NCBI RefSeq assembly: GCF_011365745.1
Contig: NZ_JAAOBY010000003.1
Span: 62,001 to 126,000 of the forward strand
Direction of reading: 5' to 3'
DNA: 64,000 nucleotides
Source of the DNA: Flavobacterium turcicum
Lineage (GTDB): Bacteria; Bacteroidota; Bacteroidia; Flavobacteriales; Flavobacteriaceae
Positions 1 to 7,212 of this stretch are shown here, piece after piece; position 1 is the stretch's first letter, and every line of letters begins with the position of its first letter. The position numbers and the translations under genes were made by a program. The notes under the pieces were generated by a model that had not been told where the DNA came from, did no database searches, and saw only the letters and a list, made by a program, of their open reading frames with translations.

Positions 1-327
1 AAAGTTGCGAGCGCGATGTGCAACACCAATTAAAATAATTGTGTTGGCATTAATTCCTTTAAGCGATTCGTAATACAACCGCCCGGCGTATTTATAATCG
101 TCATGCGGACTTATAGCTGCTTTCCATTTCATCTTATTTTTAGAATCCTTAATACCTAAACGGTTATAAATAGAATCTAATTGCCAACTGTATTTTGTAA
201 AACCAATCGTATCATGAACAGGCCTAACTCTCTTTTCTAGTGCTAATACTGCTGCTGGATTTTTGACATTTTTTTTACTCGTACAACTAAAACAACACAA
301 ACAAATCAAAATAAATAGTAATCGCAT
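1..327 (-). CDS. MEMO1 family lipoprotein (AmmeMemoRadiSam system protein B-like), 3' end cut by the window edge
   Basis: Open from an ATG at 327 through position 1, giving the first 109 residues; the C-terminal part lies outside the window. The start is a lipoprotein signal: a hydrophobic run of about ten residues followed by FSC, with Cys15 the likely lipidated residue. After a linker, residues about 86-93 read AISPHDDY and then KYAG, which resembles the PHAGYxYSG motif of MEMO1-family proteins (related to LigB-type dioxygenases). The following segment, NTIILIGVAHRA, matches the next strand of that fold. The family is often encoded near AMMECR1 and a radical SAM gene, but neither is visible here. 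The enzymatic activity of the exported form is unknown. The family call is from motif memory and is fairly secure. Confidence 0.65.
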   Translation of the reverse strand, partial: MRLLFILICLCCFSCTSKKNVKNPAAVLALEKRVRPVHDTIGFTKYSWQLDSIYNRLGIKDSKNKMKWKAAISPHDDYKYAGRLYYESLKGINANTIILIGVAHRARNF

Positions 328-609
328 ATCAAATTTTATTTTAAGCAATTTACGTTAAAAAATGTGATTTGAAAATGGTTGCAATTTTTAGATCTTTTTT
401 GAAGCTATTGTTTAGTTTAAGATTTGAAGAATGATACTTTGTGACTTTCTCACAAATTACTAAATTGTTAGTAGTGTTTTTGAATACGGTTGTGTAAACA
501 GCTTGCAAATCCGGGCTATCGGACCTTAGTTTTCGTAGAGTTTTTATTCTTTGTCGGTACGAGTTATACGATTAAGTTAACGCCGGCAGTAGTTGGAATG
601 TGCTAAAAT

Positions 610-1104
610 TTACCGATTTAGCTTCTCAAGAATATCATTTGCGCGTTCATGATTCAGCCAATCAACAATTCTGATATTATGGCTGCCTTTTTGTATCGTA
701 ATGGAGTAGTTTGAATTTGAAAATAGAAAATTCATGCGAATAAAATATCTTGTCTTCTCTATGTCAAAATTTACTATGCTAATTTTTCCTATTTCAGATT
801 TAAGATATTCTTTTGGCTTGTCGAAAAGTTTATTTTTATTCGTGACCTTTATTTTTTCAGGAGAAATCTCTAAAATCACCTTACCGAAAGTATTCCATAA
901 CCAAATGTAAAGGAAGAGGATAAAGAATCCAAGGAACGGAATTAAAGCAAATATATAATTCATAATAGATAGTAAATACGTATTGCTTGCCGATAAAATT
1001 GGTAATAGAAGAAACATTATTACGATTAAAATTAATAGTATAGGAGGGAATACTATGGCAATAATCCAATTCGGTTTATTTTTTATTATGATAATTTCGG
1101 GCAT
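610..1104 (-). CDS. Hypothetical protein with two membrane segments
   Basis: A 164-residue protein I do not recognise. Residues about 12-37 and 44-70 are strongly hydrophobic and form a helical hairpin. The remaining 90 residues are a mixed alpha/beta, lysine-rich soluble domain that would face the cytoplasm. A layout of N-terminal TM hairpin plus a PH-like soluble domain is common in small bacterial membrane proteins, but no motif proves it. It stands alone: the upstream minus-strand gene ends about 150 bases before it, and an AT-rich stretch of 282 bases separates its stop from the lipoprotein at the window edge. That stretch contains a GC-richer patch near 500-590 but no gene. Confidence 0.6.
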   Translation of the reverse strand: MPEIIIIKNKPNWIIAIVFPPILLILIVIMFLLLPILSASNTYLLSIMNYIFALIPFLGFFILFLYIWLWNTFGKVILEISPEKIKVTNKNKLFDKPKEYLKSEIGKISIVNFDIEKTRYFIRMNFLFSNSNYSITIQKGSHNIRIVDWLNHERANDILEKLNR

Positions 1105-1205
1105 TTTGGTTTATTCGTTTTTTTGTTTTAATTGTTTTTATAACTACAAAAATAATTCGAAAGTTTAACCTCTTAATTAAGGCGGATGTACTTGTTTTAC
1201 ATAAA

Positions 1206-1233
1206 AAAAACGACTTTAAAAAAAGTCGTTTTA
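1206..1233 (-). terminator. Hairpin terminator after the LVIVD lipoprotein pair
   Basis: The arms AAAACGACTT and AAGTCGTTTT pair around an A-rich loop, 23 bases beyond the stop codon at 1256. Because both arms carry A/T tails it could work in either direction. Confidence 0.6.
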
Positions 1234-1255
1234 ACTATTCCTCGAAGGAGAAAAA

Positions 1256-1984
1256 TTAAAAATTTGTTTCGCTCTCTAGTTGGATGTCTTTAATGTCGTT
1301 TGGATTCATTTTGTAGCGATACACGCCTTTATCTCCAACAGCAAATAAGGTATTGTCTCGAATTATTACGTCAAAACAATTTTTGTCAATAGCATGAACC
1401 AAAATAGGTTCTACCGGATTTTCGATGTTGAAAATTTTTATTACATCGTCGCAAACCAATAGGTATTTTGCAGTATAAAATCCAATTCCTTTCGGTTGCA
1501 TAAGGTTTCTACTGTGAACTAACTTCGGGTTTCTAAGGTCCTTAGTGTCGTAAACTTGCAAAACGTTTGTATTATTCCCACAAGTAGCGTTTGAATTCAA
1601 TGTTACAAAGGAATGTGTGCTATTGGCAATAACAGGGTCGCAAGCGGTAAAGTGTTGTACACTTGATAATTTGGTTGGGTTTTCAGGATTGCTAATCGAA
1701 TAAATAAACATTCCGTTTCTAGAACCAATAAATAAGTTGTCTCCATAAGCGAACAGCGTTTCGATGTCAAAGCCAATAGGAATATCATTCACTTTAACTG
1801 GTTTTTCGCCATTAATTAGCGAAAAGACATTTAATTTCATGTGGTCTACGCTGTAAAGATAGTTGTCTTTTAGAGCAAAAACAGCGAGTGAGCCGCCTTG
1901 TCCGTTACTATCGTTTGATGCGCTATCACTGTCAGCGCAACTGATTGAAAGTGCTAAAAGGAAAATGAATATAATTTTTTTCAT
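1256..1984 (-). CDS. LVIVD-repeat type lipoprotein
   Basis: A 242-residue exported lipoprotein: the first 16 residues are a signal ending in SISC, so Cys16 is probably lipidated. The rest is a series of short beta-rich repeats of the type name-value-display, such as FIYSISNPENPTKLSS, LQVYDTKDLRNPKLVH and IKIFNIENPVEPILVH, at roughly 40-residue spacing. This is the pattern of LVIVD repeats, which build a beta-propeller-like domain. The biochemical role of these surface or periplasmic proteins is not known. It starts only two bases after the stop codon of the upstream gene, a second lipoprotein of the same kind, so the two are almost certainly co-transcribed and translationally coupled. A hairpin terminator follows. 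Confidence 0.75.
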   Translation of the reverse strand: MKKIIFIFLLALSISCADSDSASNDSNGQGGSLAVFALKDNYLYSVDHMKLNVFSLINGEKPVKVNDIPIGFDIETLFAYGDNLFIGSRNGMFIYSISNPENPTKLSSVQHFTACDPVIANSTHSFVTLNSNATCGNNTNVLQVYDTKDLRNPKLVHSRNLMQPKGIGFYTAKYLLVCDDVIKIFNIENPVEPILVHAIDKNCFDVIIRDNTLFAVGDKGVYRYKMNPNDIKDIQLESETNF

Positions 1985-1986
1985 GA

Positions 1987-2478
1987 TTATTTTTTTAAAT
2001 TCCAGTCAATTATAATTTCATCGTCTTTTGTGTAGCCAAATATACCGTTTGGTGCTTGCTTTTGCGGAAACACATTTTTGTTGCGGTTGGTGACCTTAAA
2101 AATTCTTGTGGTGGGATCGAAGGTAGCTGTGACCAAATCTACAGCTTGATTGATGTACATGGTATTGCCTTTAATAGCTAAATCAGTAGCTCCTGGCGCC
2201 TTTATAAAATAGAGTCGTTCAGGTTTGCTTGGATTTGCATAATCGTATACATGAAACCCTTTGTTGACATCGTTAATAAACATTAAATCTCCTTTAATGT
2301 ATATTTTTCCTGATTTAACAATGGGCTGAGCGTTTTGAAAAGCGATAGAGGTTTCGAGGGCGCTACGAGTGATTATTACTGGTTGGTATTCTTGTCTCGG
2401 AAATTCATTAGGTTCATTTGGAGGCCAACACGATACCAGCAAAATTGAAACCAGTAGGAGAAGTACTGTTTTTTTCAT
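1987..2478 (-). CDS. Short LVIVD-type lipoprotein
   Basis: A 163-residue lipoprotein, with the signal ending in LLVSC (Cys17). The body contains FHVYDYANPSKPERLYF, which is the same repeat unit as in the downstream gene, flanked by beta-rich segments (IKGDLMFIND, IKGNTMYINQ). It is shorter than its neighbour and holds only one or two clear repeats, so it may be a reduced duplicate. It is the first gene of a two-gene unit with the following lipoprotein (gap of two bases). Function is unknown; an envelope location follows from the lipobox. Confidence 0.7.
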   Translation of the reverse strand: MKKTVLLLLVSILLVSCWPPNEPNEFPRQEYQPVIITRSALETSIAFQNAQPIVKSGKIYIKGDLMFINDVNKGFHVYDYANPSKPERLYFIKAPGATDLAIKGNTMYINQAVDLVTATFDPTTRIFKVTNRNKNVFPQKQAPNGIFGYTKDDEIIIDWNLKK

Positions 2479-2571
2479 AGGGAAATATTTATATAAAGAT
2501 AACTAATTTAACTTTTGGTTGCGTTACATTTAGGTTAAATTTAGATACGCAATAAGCTAATAATCAAAAAT

Positions 2572-2748
2572 CTATTTGTTTAATTCAAAGAGGTTTTCTA
2601 ACAAATCGATTTTTTCGTTCTCTGGCCAAAGCTTTGTGTAAACAAGTAAGTTCAAAATTTCGGTTTTACTGGCGCCAAACAGAAAAATAGTATCTAATTT
2701 CTCGGTGTATTTATAGTTGGTGTAGCATATACTTGCATTGTTTTTTAT
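2572..2748 (-). pseudogene. Gene remnant, 58 codons without a start codon
   Basis: Between the lipoprotein pair and the serine hydrolase an open frame of 58 codons ends in TAG at 2572. It has protein-like composition (LDTIFLFGASKTEILNLL, then LWPENEKIDLLENLFELNK). It begins directly after two in-frame stop codons (TAG TAA at 2754-2749 on the minus strand), and there is no ATG, GTG or TTG at a sensible place. This looks like the 3' end of a decayed gene. I do not recognise the family. Confidence 0.4.
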
Positions 2749-2781
2749 TTACTAGACCATAATTTTTGTTCTTTGTAGTTG

Positions 2782-4113
2782 TTATTTTGGGTTGTTTTTA
2801 GTGAAGATTTCCTTCACACCTCCTTTAGTGACCACAATTGAATTGTATTTGCCATTTTTGTCGCTTAAAAATTCTACTGTTCTGTCATTGTCATCTGATC
2901 TAAAAAATTTTGTTTTTGATTCAGGGATGAGTTCTAATTCCATACTGTTATAATAGAGTTTGGTACTCACCTTTATGATTTCAATTGTACCAAATTGCCC
3001 TGTGTAGTGCTTATAATTAGATGGGTTTGCCTTTATTTTTTTGTGTTTGTAGGGTAGTGAAACCTCTTTTTGAAAAACGATAGCCGAAAGTCCGTAGGCA
3101 ATGATATGTGAAAGAGATTCATTATTGGAAAGCACAGTGACCAAAACGCGGTCTTTTGTAAACCGATTGAAGGATGTCATAGCTCCAAAAAAGCCTCCGT
3201 CATGCGCAATCAGTTCATGGCCTTGATTGTAAAATGGATTGATTACAAAACCATATCCCCAATTTTGTGCACTATAAGGTGTGAACATAAGTTGTTTCAT
3301 TTTTTCGGATAAAAGGGTTGTGCCATAGAGCGCTTTGTCCCAAAAAGCCAAATCTTCAACCGTTGCATACACCCCATCATGTCCATAGTTGATGTCCCAA
3401 TTGATATATGGGTTACTAACGTAGCGGTCCTTTTCTTTAATGTAGTTTTTAGCTCTTTTAGGAATTAATGCATCATTAGTAATCACACCCGAGTTGTACA
3501 TGCCAGCTTTTTTAAATATATGTTTTTGAAGATAGGTGCTGTACTTTTCACCAGAAACAGCTTCTATAATTTTAGCTAACAAATAATAGCCAATATTACT
3601 GTAGGCTGTGTTTGTGCCGGGTTCAAATTCATAGGGCATTTTTTTAATTTCGTTGTAGGCTGAATCAGCAGATAGGGTACTTGTTGCAATATTTTTGAAA
3701 CCCATGGCTAATCCAGACGAATGAGACAACAGCATGTGTATGGAAACCTGATCTGCTTTAGGATAGTCAGGAATATAACGACTTAACCGATCATCAAGAG
3801 ATAATTTTCCTTCCTGTACTAATTGAAGGATGGCCGCCGCTGTAAATTGTTTAGTAACCGATGCCAATTGAAATTTAGTATCAATCGTATTTTTAATTTT
3901 TTGTTCGTAATCAGCAAATCCATAGGCTTTTTTGAAGAGTACAGTATCGTTTTTTGATACTAAAACAGTACCGCTAAACTGGTTAATGTCAGACTGTGCT
4001 TGCATGTATTTTTCAATAGCTGTAGCTGTATTTTCTTGACAAAAAAGAATCGTTGGCAAAATTGTGAATAGGAGCACTGTGATACTTACACTAGTTTGAT
4101 TTTTATTTTTCAT
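2782..4113 (-). CDS. Serine hydrolase, class C beta-lactamase / penicillin-binding-protein-like family
   Basis: A 443-residue exported hydrolase with a signal peptide in residues 1-25. The catalytic motifs of the beta-lactamase (class C)/DD-peptidase fold are present in order: SVTK at 85-88 (nucleophile Ser85 and Lys88), YSN at 171-173, and HDGG at 304-307 in place of the KTG box. A C-terminal extension of about 100 residues follows the hydrolase domain and is typical of the Bacteroidota members. Substrates of this large group include peptides and esters, so a true beta-lactamase activity cannot be concluded. Its start codon overlaps the 3' end of the MarR-type regulator by 11 bases, so the regulator probably controls it within one transcript. 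Confidence 0.85.
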   Translation of the reverse strand: MKNKNQTSVSITVLLFTILPTILFCQENTATAIEKYMQAQSDINQFSGTVLVSKNDTVLFKKAYGFADYEQKIKNTIDTKFQLASVTKQFTAAAILQLVQEGKLSLDDRLSRYIPDYPKADQVSIHMLLSHSSGLAMGFKNIATSTLSADSAYNEIKKMPYEFEPGTNTAYSNIGYYLLAKIIEAVSGEKYSTYLQKHIFKKAGMYNSGVITNDALIPKRAKNYIKEKDRYVSNPYINWDINYGHDGVYATVEDLAFWDKALYGTTLLSEKMKQLMFTPYSAQNWGYGFVINPFYNQGHELIAHDGGFFGAMTSFNRFTKDRVLVTVLSNNESLSHIIAYGLSAIVFQKEVSLPYKHKKIKANPSNYKHYTGQFGTIEIIKVSTKLYYNSMELELIPESKTKFFRSDDNDRTVEFLSDKNGKYNSIVVTKGGVKEIFTKNNPK

Positions 4114-4552
4114 GATCCGCTTTACAATTGGTAAGTACTTTATTTAAGAGTTGGTCCAAAAGAATAATTTCATTTTCAGACAATCCGGCTAGAGCATCTA
4201 TTCTGTTTTTTTGTATGGTAGGAGTGAGTAAAGCAATGGTTTCAATTCCTTTTTCAGTAATTTCAAGATTGAATTTACGTCTGTCCGTCTCATGAATTTT
4301 CCGACTGATATAGTCCTTTTTTACCATCAAATCAATAATTCTTGTTATCGAAGCATTGTCTTTGAAAATCATTTCTGCTACCTCTTTTTGCGAATACTGA
4401 GGGTTTTTGTGAAGAATAATGAGCACCAAACATTGGTCAACGGTGATATCATGTACAATGGAGCTTATATTTTTTTGAGCCATTTTTCGGTATTCTTTGA
4501 TAGTCTGTTCTAAGGTATAAAGTACCGTGCCCGTGGGATTTGTGTTAGTCAT
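4103..4552 (-). CDS. MarR family transcriptional regulator
   Basis: A 149-residue protein with the winged-helix arrangement of MarR: helices to about residue 55, recognition region YSQKEVAEMIFKDNASITR, and the wing containing DRRKFNLEITEKG, whose DRR is characteristic. MarR proteins bind DNA as dimers and are usually autorepressors relieved by small phenolic or oxidising ligands. A perfect 12-base palindrome lies 27 bases upstream of the start codon, as expected for an autoregulatory operator. The gene overlaps the serine hydrolase by 11 bases, so hydrolase expression is likely under its control. The ligand cannot be inferred. Confidence 0.85.
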   Translation of the reverse strand: MTNTNPTGTVLYTLEQTIKEYRKMAQKNISSIVHDITVDQCLVLIILHKNPQYSQKEVAEMIFKDNASITRIIDLMVKKDYISRKIHETDRRKFNLEITEKGIETIALLTPTIQKNRIDALAGLSENEIILLDQLLNKVLTNCKADHEK

Positions 4553-4578
4553 CTGTTTGCTATTTGATGTAAATATAA

Positions 4579-4590
4579 TTGATATATCAA
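4579..4590. promoter_or_regulatory. Candidate MarR operator (perfect palindrome)
   Basis: TTGATATATCAA is a perfect 12-base palindrome between 27 and 38 bases upstream of the marR-type start codon. Its position and form fit an autorepressor site; this is inferred, not shown. Confidence 0.5.
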
Positions 4591-4731
4591 ATAAATTAAT
4601 ATTTTTTTTGATTTATTTTTTAGAATCTTAAAGGTGTTCCTGCCCTTACGTTTATGGGTTGCATTGTTTCACTAGTTCAAAAACGGCTAGATTTTCTAGT
4701 AATATTTCGCGGCGATGTAGATTTTAAAAGT

Positions 4732-5082
4732 TTAAACCAGATAATTATAAGCTAAAATTAAAACGAAAAAAAATAAAAGCAGTAAAGCAGCCAAAAGCAT
4801 CACGAACGTACTAAACCGAATATTGGAAAGCCAATTTTTGGTTTTGAAAAGCAGTAAACTGATAGCTATAAGTACAACCGAAGCTATGATAAACCAGCAA
4901 AATTCGACAGTAGTAATTCCTAATTGAAAAGCCATTTCGCAGAGTGGTATGACAAAAATCCCAGCAACAGACAAAGTAAAATAGGAAAAGCAAAGTATTA
5001 CTTTTTCAGTACGACTTTGCTTTATTTCGTGAGTATTTGATGATGAAAGTAAGCCGATAATTTCGAATAATTCTGAGATCAT
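4732..5082 (-). CDS. Small integral membrane protein, unknown
   Basis: A 116-residue protein with three predicted membrane helices at about residues 28-52, 57-79 and 88-115, and a short polar N-terminus. No motif is recognisable. It lies directly downstream of the Vat-like acetyltransferase on the same strand with a 20-base gap, so the two may be co-transcribed. Nothing in the sequence assigns a function. Confidence 0.55.
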   Translation of the reverse strand: MISELFEIIGLLSSSNTHEIKQSRTEKVILCFSYFTLSVAGIFVIPLCEMAFQLGITTVEFCWFIIASVVLIAISLLLFKTKNWLSNIRFSTFVMLLAALLLLFFFVLILAYNYLV

Positions 5083-5102
5083 ATTTGAGATTTAAATTTA
5101 TG

Positions 5103-5726
5103 TTATTCGATTAATTTTTCCCAATCATAAGCTGTTAGGTGTTCTACATTTCGGGTTATTTTTTCAATAGGCCAATGCCACCATTGAATTTCTAGTAGTT
5201 TTGTGATCACCTCATCCGGAAATCGTTTTTTAATTTCTCGAGCGGGGTTTCCTCCTACAATGGTATAGGGCGGAACATCAGTTATCACGGTAGCATTTGC
5301 TGCAATAATAGCGCCATCGCCAATGGTAACACCGGCCATTATCGTGGCGTTGTAACCAATCCAAACATCGTTACCAATGTTGATGTTTCCTTTGTTCGGA
5401 TAGCTTTTATCTTGCATGGCATGTTCCCAACCGTTACCAAAAATTGCAAACGGATAGGAGCTAAGTGCGTTGGTCAAATGATTAGCGCCATTCATAATAA
5501 AAGTGGCACTTGAGGCAATCATGCAAAATCTACCAATAACGAGTTGATCGCCAATAAAATCGAAATGGTATTTTACATTTTTCTCAAAATTAGACACATC
5601 TTCGAAGTCGTCATAGTATGTATAATCGCCCACGATGATATTCGGATTTGTGATTGTATTTTTTAAAAAACACAGTCGGTCGTAATTGGCTAGAGGAAAA
5701 ACACTATCCTTGTCAGGTCCTGTCAT
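5103..5726 (-). CDS. Xenobiotic acyltransferase of the Vat (streptogramin A O-acetyltransferase) type
   Basis: A 207-residue left-handed beta-helix acetyltransferase. Hexapeptide repeats run through INIGNDVWIGYNATIMAGV and IGDGAIIAANATVITDV, and the loop NGANH at 79-83 supplies the catalytic His83. Other features agree with the Vat/XAT subfamily and not with generic maltose or serine acetyltransferases: the FGNGWE motif, GGNPAREIKKRF, and the tryptophan-rich QWWHWP segment near the C-terminus. Vat enzymes acetylate streptogramin A antibiotics with acetyl-CoA; related chromosomal enzymes acetylate chloramphenicol or have no known drug substrate. Length matches the family (about 205-220). The substrate is therefore inferred. 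It sits beside a GNAT and a MarR/serine-hydrolase pair. Confidence 0.85.
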   Translation of the reverse strand: MTGPDKDSVFPLANYDRLCFLKNTITNPNIIVGDYTYYDDFEDVSNFEKNVKYHFDFIGDQLVIGRFCMIASSATFIMNGANHLTNALSSYPFAIFGNGWEHAMQDKSYPNKGNINIGNDVWIGYNATIMAGVTIGDGAIIAANATVITDVPPYTIVGGNPAREIKKRFPDEVITKLLEIQWWHWPIEKITRNVEHLTAYDWEKLIE

Positions 5727-5856
5727 TTTTCGGATTTTTAAAATTAGCTTTTATTGAATGCTTTGTTTACATGAACAGCAACACTGATCAAATATACTAT
5801 TATTTTAAAAATAGAGATCGAGAGAACGTGTTTTGTAAGCTTCTTCTAAATTGTCA

Positions 5857-5931
5857 AAAAAATAGGGGATCTTTTGGAAGCGGTTTTAGGAACATGTTAA
5901 AAATCAACGCAGTTCAGATTCCCTATTTTTT
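5857..5931. repeat. 15-base inverted repeat flanking a 45-base loop
   Basis: The left arm at 5857-5871 and the right arm at 5917-5931 pair with a single mismatch around a 45-base spacer. The right arm overlaps the stop codon of the GNAT gene. Read on the minus strand the structure ends in a U-run, so it may act as a large-loop terminator for the GNAT gene. Confidence 0.45.
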
Positions 5932-6451
5932 ATTTAGACCTTAAGTCAATTTCAAATAAACTTACCGTTGCGTTTTCATAATGTGCAGGAAGTCCTTCGG
6001 TATTCTTAAGCTTTAATAAACCTAAAAACTCAAAGCCACATTTTGTGTAGTAAGTAATCAATCCTGAATTATCGCCAACAGTATCCATTCTAATGAATTG
6101 TTTTTGATTTTCACTGGCATAAATTTTTGCCCATTCGACAATTTTACCTACAAAATTTTGTCCGCGAAAATCAGGATTGGTTGCTATGCGGTGAATATAA
6201 ACAGCTGGATCTTCGTTGCGTTCCTCCCAAATTTGTGGATCATCAAAAGTTGTCGCCCACACACAAGCAATTTTACCATCTACAACTATTTTCCATTGTC
6301 TGTTTTCTAAAATTTCAGTTTCAATAAGTCGTCTGTCAAATTCTGGCCAATGATGGGTAAATCTCGTCTTCTGAAAATCAGTCGCGATTTTATACATACG
6401 GAAAATTTCGTCGGTATCGTTACTGTTGCTATTTTGTATTTGAAAGTTCAT
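5930..6451 (-). CDS. GNAT family N-acetyltransferase
   Basis: A 173-residue single-domain GNAT. The acetyl-CoA-binding segment IATNPDFRGQNFVGKIVEWA at about 110-129 carries the R-G-x-x-x-G-type pyrophosphate loop, and MDTVGDNSGLITYYTKCGFE at about 139-158 is the usual motif B, with a Tyr that could act as general acid. The substrate cannot be told from sequence. It is in a minus-strand series between the SDR gene and the Vat-like acetyltransferase, with 76 bases to the upstream SDR stop including a terminator hairpin, so it probably has its own promoter. Confidence 0.8.
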   Translation of the reverse strand: MNFQIQNSNSNDTDEIFRMYKIATDFQKTRFTHHWPEFDRRLIETEILENRQWKIVVDGKIACVWATTFDDPQIWEERNEDPAVYIHRIATNPDFRGQNFVGKIVEWAKIYASENQKQFIRMDTVGDNSGLITYYTKCGFEFLGLLKLKNTEGLPAHYENATVSLFEIDLRSK

Positions 6452-6473
6452 TTTCTTTTTATTTTAAAATAAA

Positions 6474-6514
6474 CAGCATATAGTCAATTTCTTTTTTGAA
6501 AAGACTATATGCTG
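6474..6514 (-). terminator. Terminator after the SDR gene
   Basis: The arms CAGCATATAGTC (6474-6485) and GACTATATGCTG (6503-6514) are perfectly complementary around a T-rich loop, 13 bases beyond the SDR stop codon. Confidence 0.65.
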
Positions 6515-6527
6515 TAATTTTTGTTAA

Positions 6528-7136
6528 TTATGCATCAACAAGTATCACTTGACCAGTAATAAATCCATCAACCGAGCGCTCAAACGCTTTACCAACCAAT
6601 GCACTTGGTACGGGTTGAAATCCGGGCATCATATCGCCATAAACTTCCCAAGCCTCCGCTAAAACTGTTGGATTTACTGAATTTACACGAATACCTCTTG
6701 GCATTTCGAAGGCTACACATTTTACAAAGGTATCAATGGCACCACTTGTAGTTGCATCTGCAATAGCAAAAGGAATAGGCTTTAAATTTAGTATACCTGT
6801 AATAAGCGTAAAGGAACCTTTATCAGCAATGTATTCCTGACCTATTCTAACAATATTGATTTGCCCCATCATTTTACTCATTACTGTAGTCATCCATTGC
6901 GCTTCAGTCATTTCCTCGAAGGTTGCATATTCACATACGCCAACTGTATTCACAACTGCATCAAAGTGACCGACCTCCTTGAATAATTTTCTCAAAGATT
7001 CTTCACTGGTAATGTCAACATGGTAGTCGCAACCGTCTTGAGAGCGACCTGCTGTAATCACTTTGTGTTTTCCTAAACCTGTAAGTGCTGCTTTTCCCAT
7101 TTTCCCATTGGCACCTATTAAAATTACTGTTTTCAT
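6528..7136 (-). CDS. Short-chain dehydrogenase/reductase without the usual Tyr-x3-Lys pair
   Basis: 202 residues from the ATG at 7136. A further upstream ATG at 7166 is in frame but falls inside a promoter box, and the nucleotide-binding strand MKTVILIGANGKMG fits the chosen start. The Rossmann fold is clear: GANGKMG near the start, DAVVNTVG as the NNAG equivalent, and PRGIRVNSVNP near 160. At the place where classical SDRs carry YxxxK this one reads ADATTSGA, so the catalytic Tyr and Lys are missing. This matches a recognised SDR subgroup of short length, annotated only as short chain dehydrogenase. Substrate unknown. The Crp-type regulator directly upstream is on the same strand. Confidence 0.8.
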   Translation of the reverse strand: MKTVILIGANGKMGKAALTGLGKHKVITAGRSQDGCDYHVDITSEESLRKLFKEVGHFDAVVNTVGVCEYATFEEMTEAQWMTTVMSKMMGQINIVRIGQEYIADKGSFTLITGILNLKPIPFAIADATTSGAIDTFVKCVAFEMPRGIRVNSVNPTVLAEAWEVYGDMMPGFQPVPSALVGKAFERSVDGFITGQVILVDA

Positions 7137-7162
7137 ATATTTAATTATTTTTAATTTGAAGT

Positions 7163-7171
7163 GCAAAATTA
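7163..7171 (-). promoter_or_regulatory. -7 box for the SDR gene
   Basis: On the minus strand this reads TAATTTTGC, a full match to the Bacteroidota TAnnTTTGC box, 27 bases upstream of the ATG at 7136. It rules out the longer reading frame start at 7166. Confidence 0.6.
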
Positions 7172-7212
7172 CACTCCTGCCCTACTAAGCACGTAGGACA
7201 TTTGTCTAATAA

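Noticed and set aside
5654..5944. 96-codon plus-strand frame over the Vat-like gene start and the inverted repeat
   Set aside because: It overlaps a well-supported gene on the other strand and the inverted repeat; no recognisable domain.
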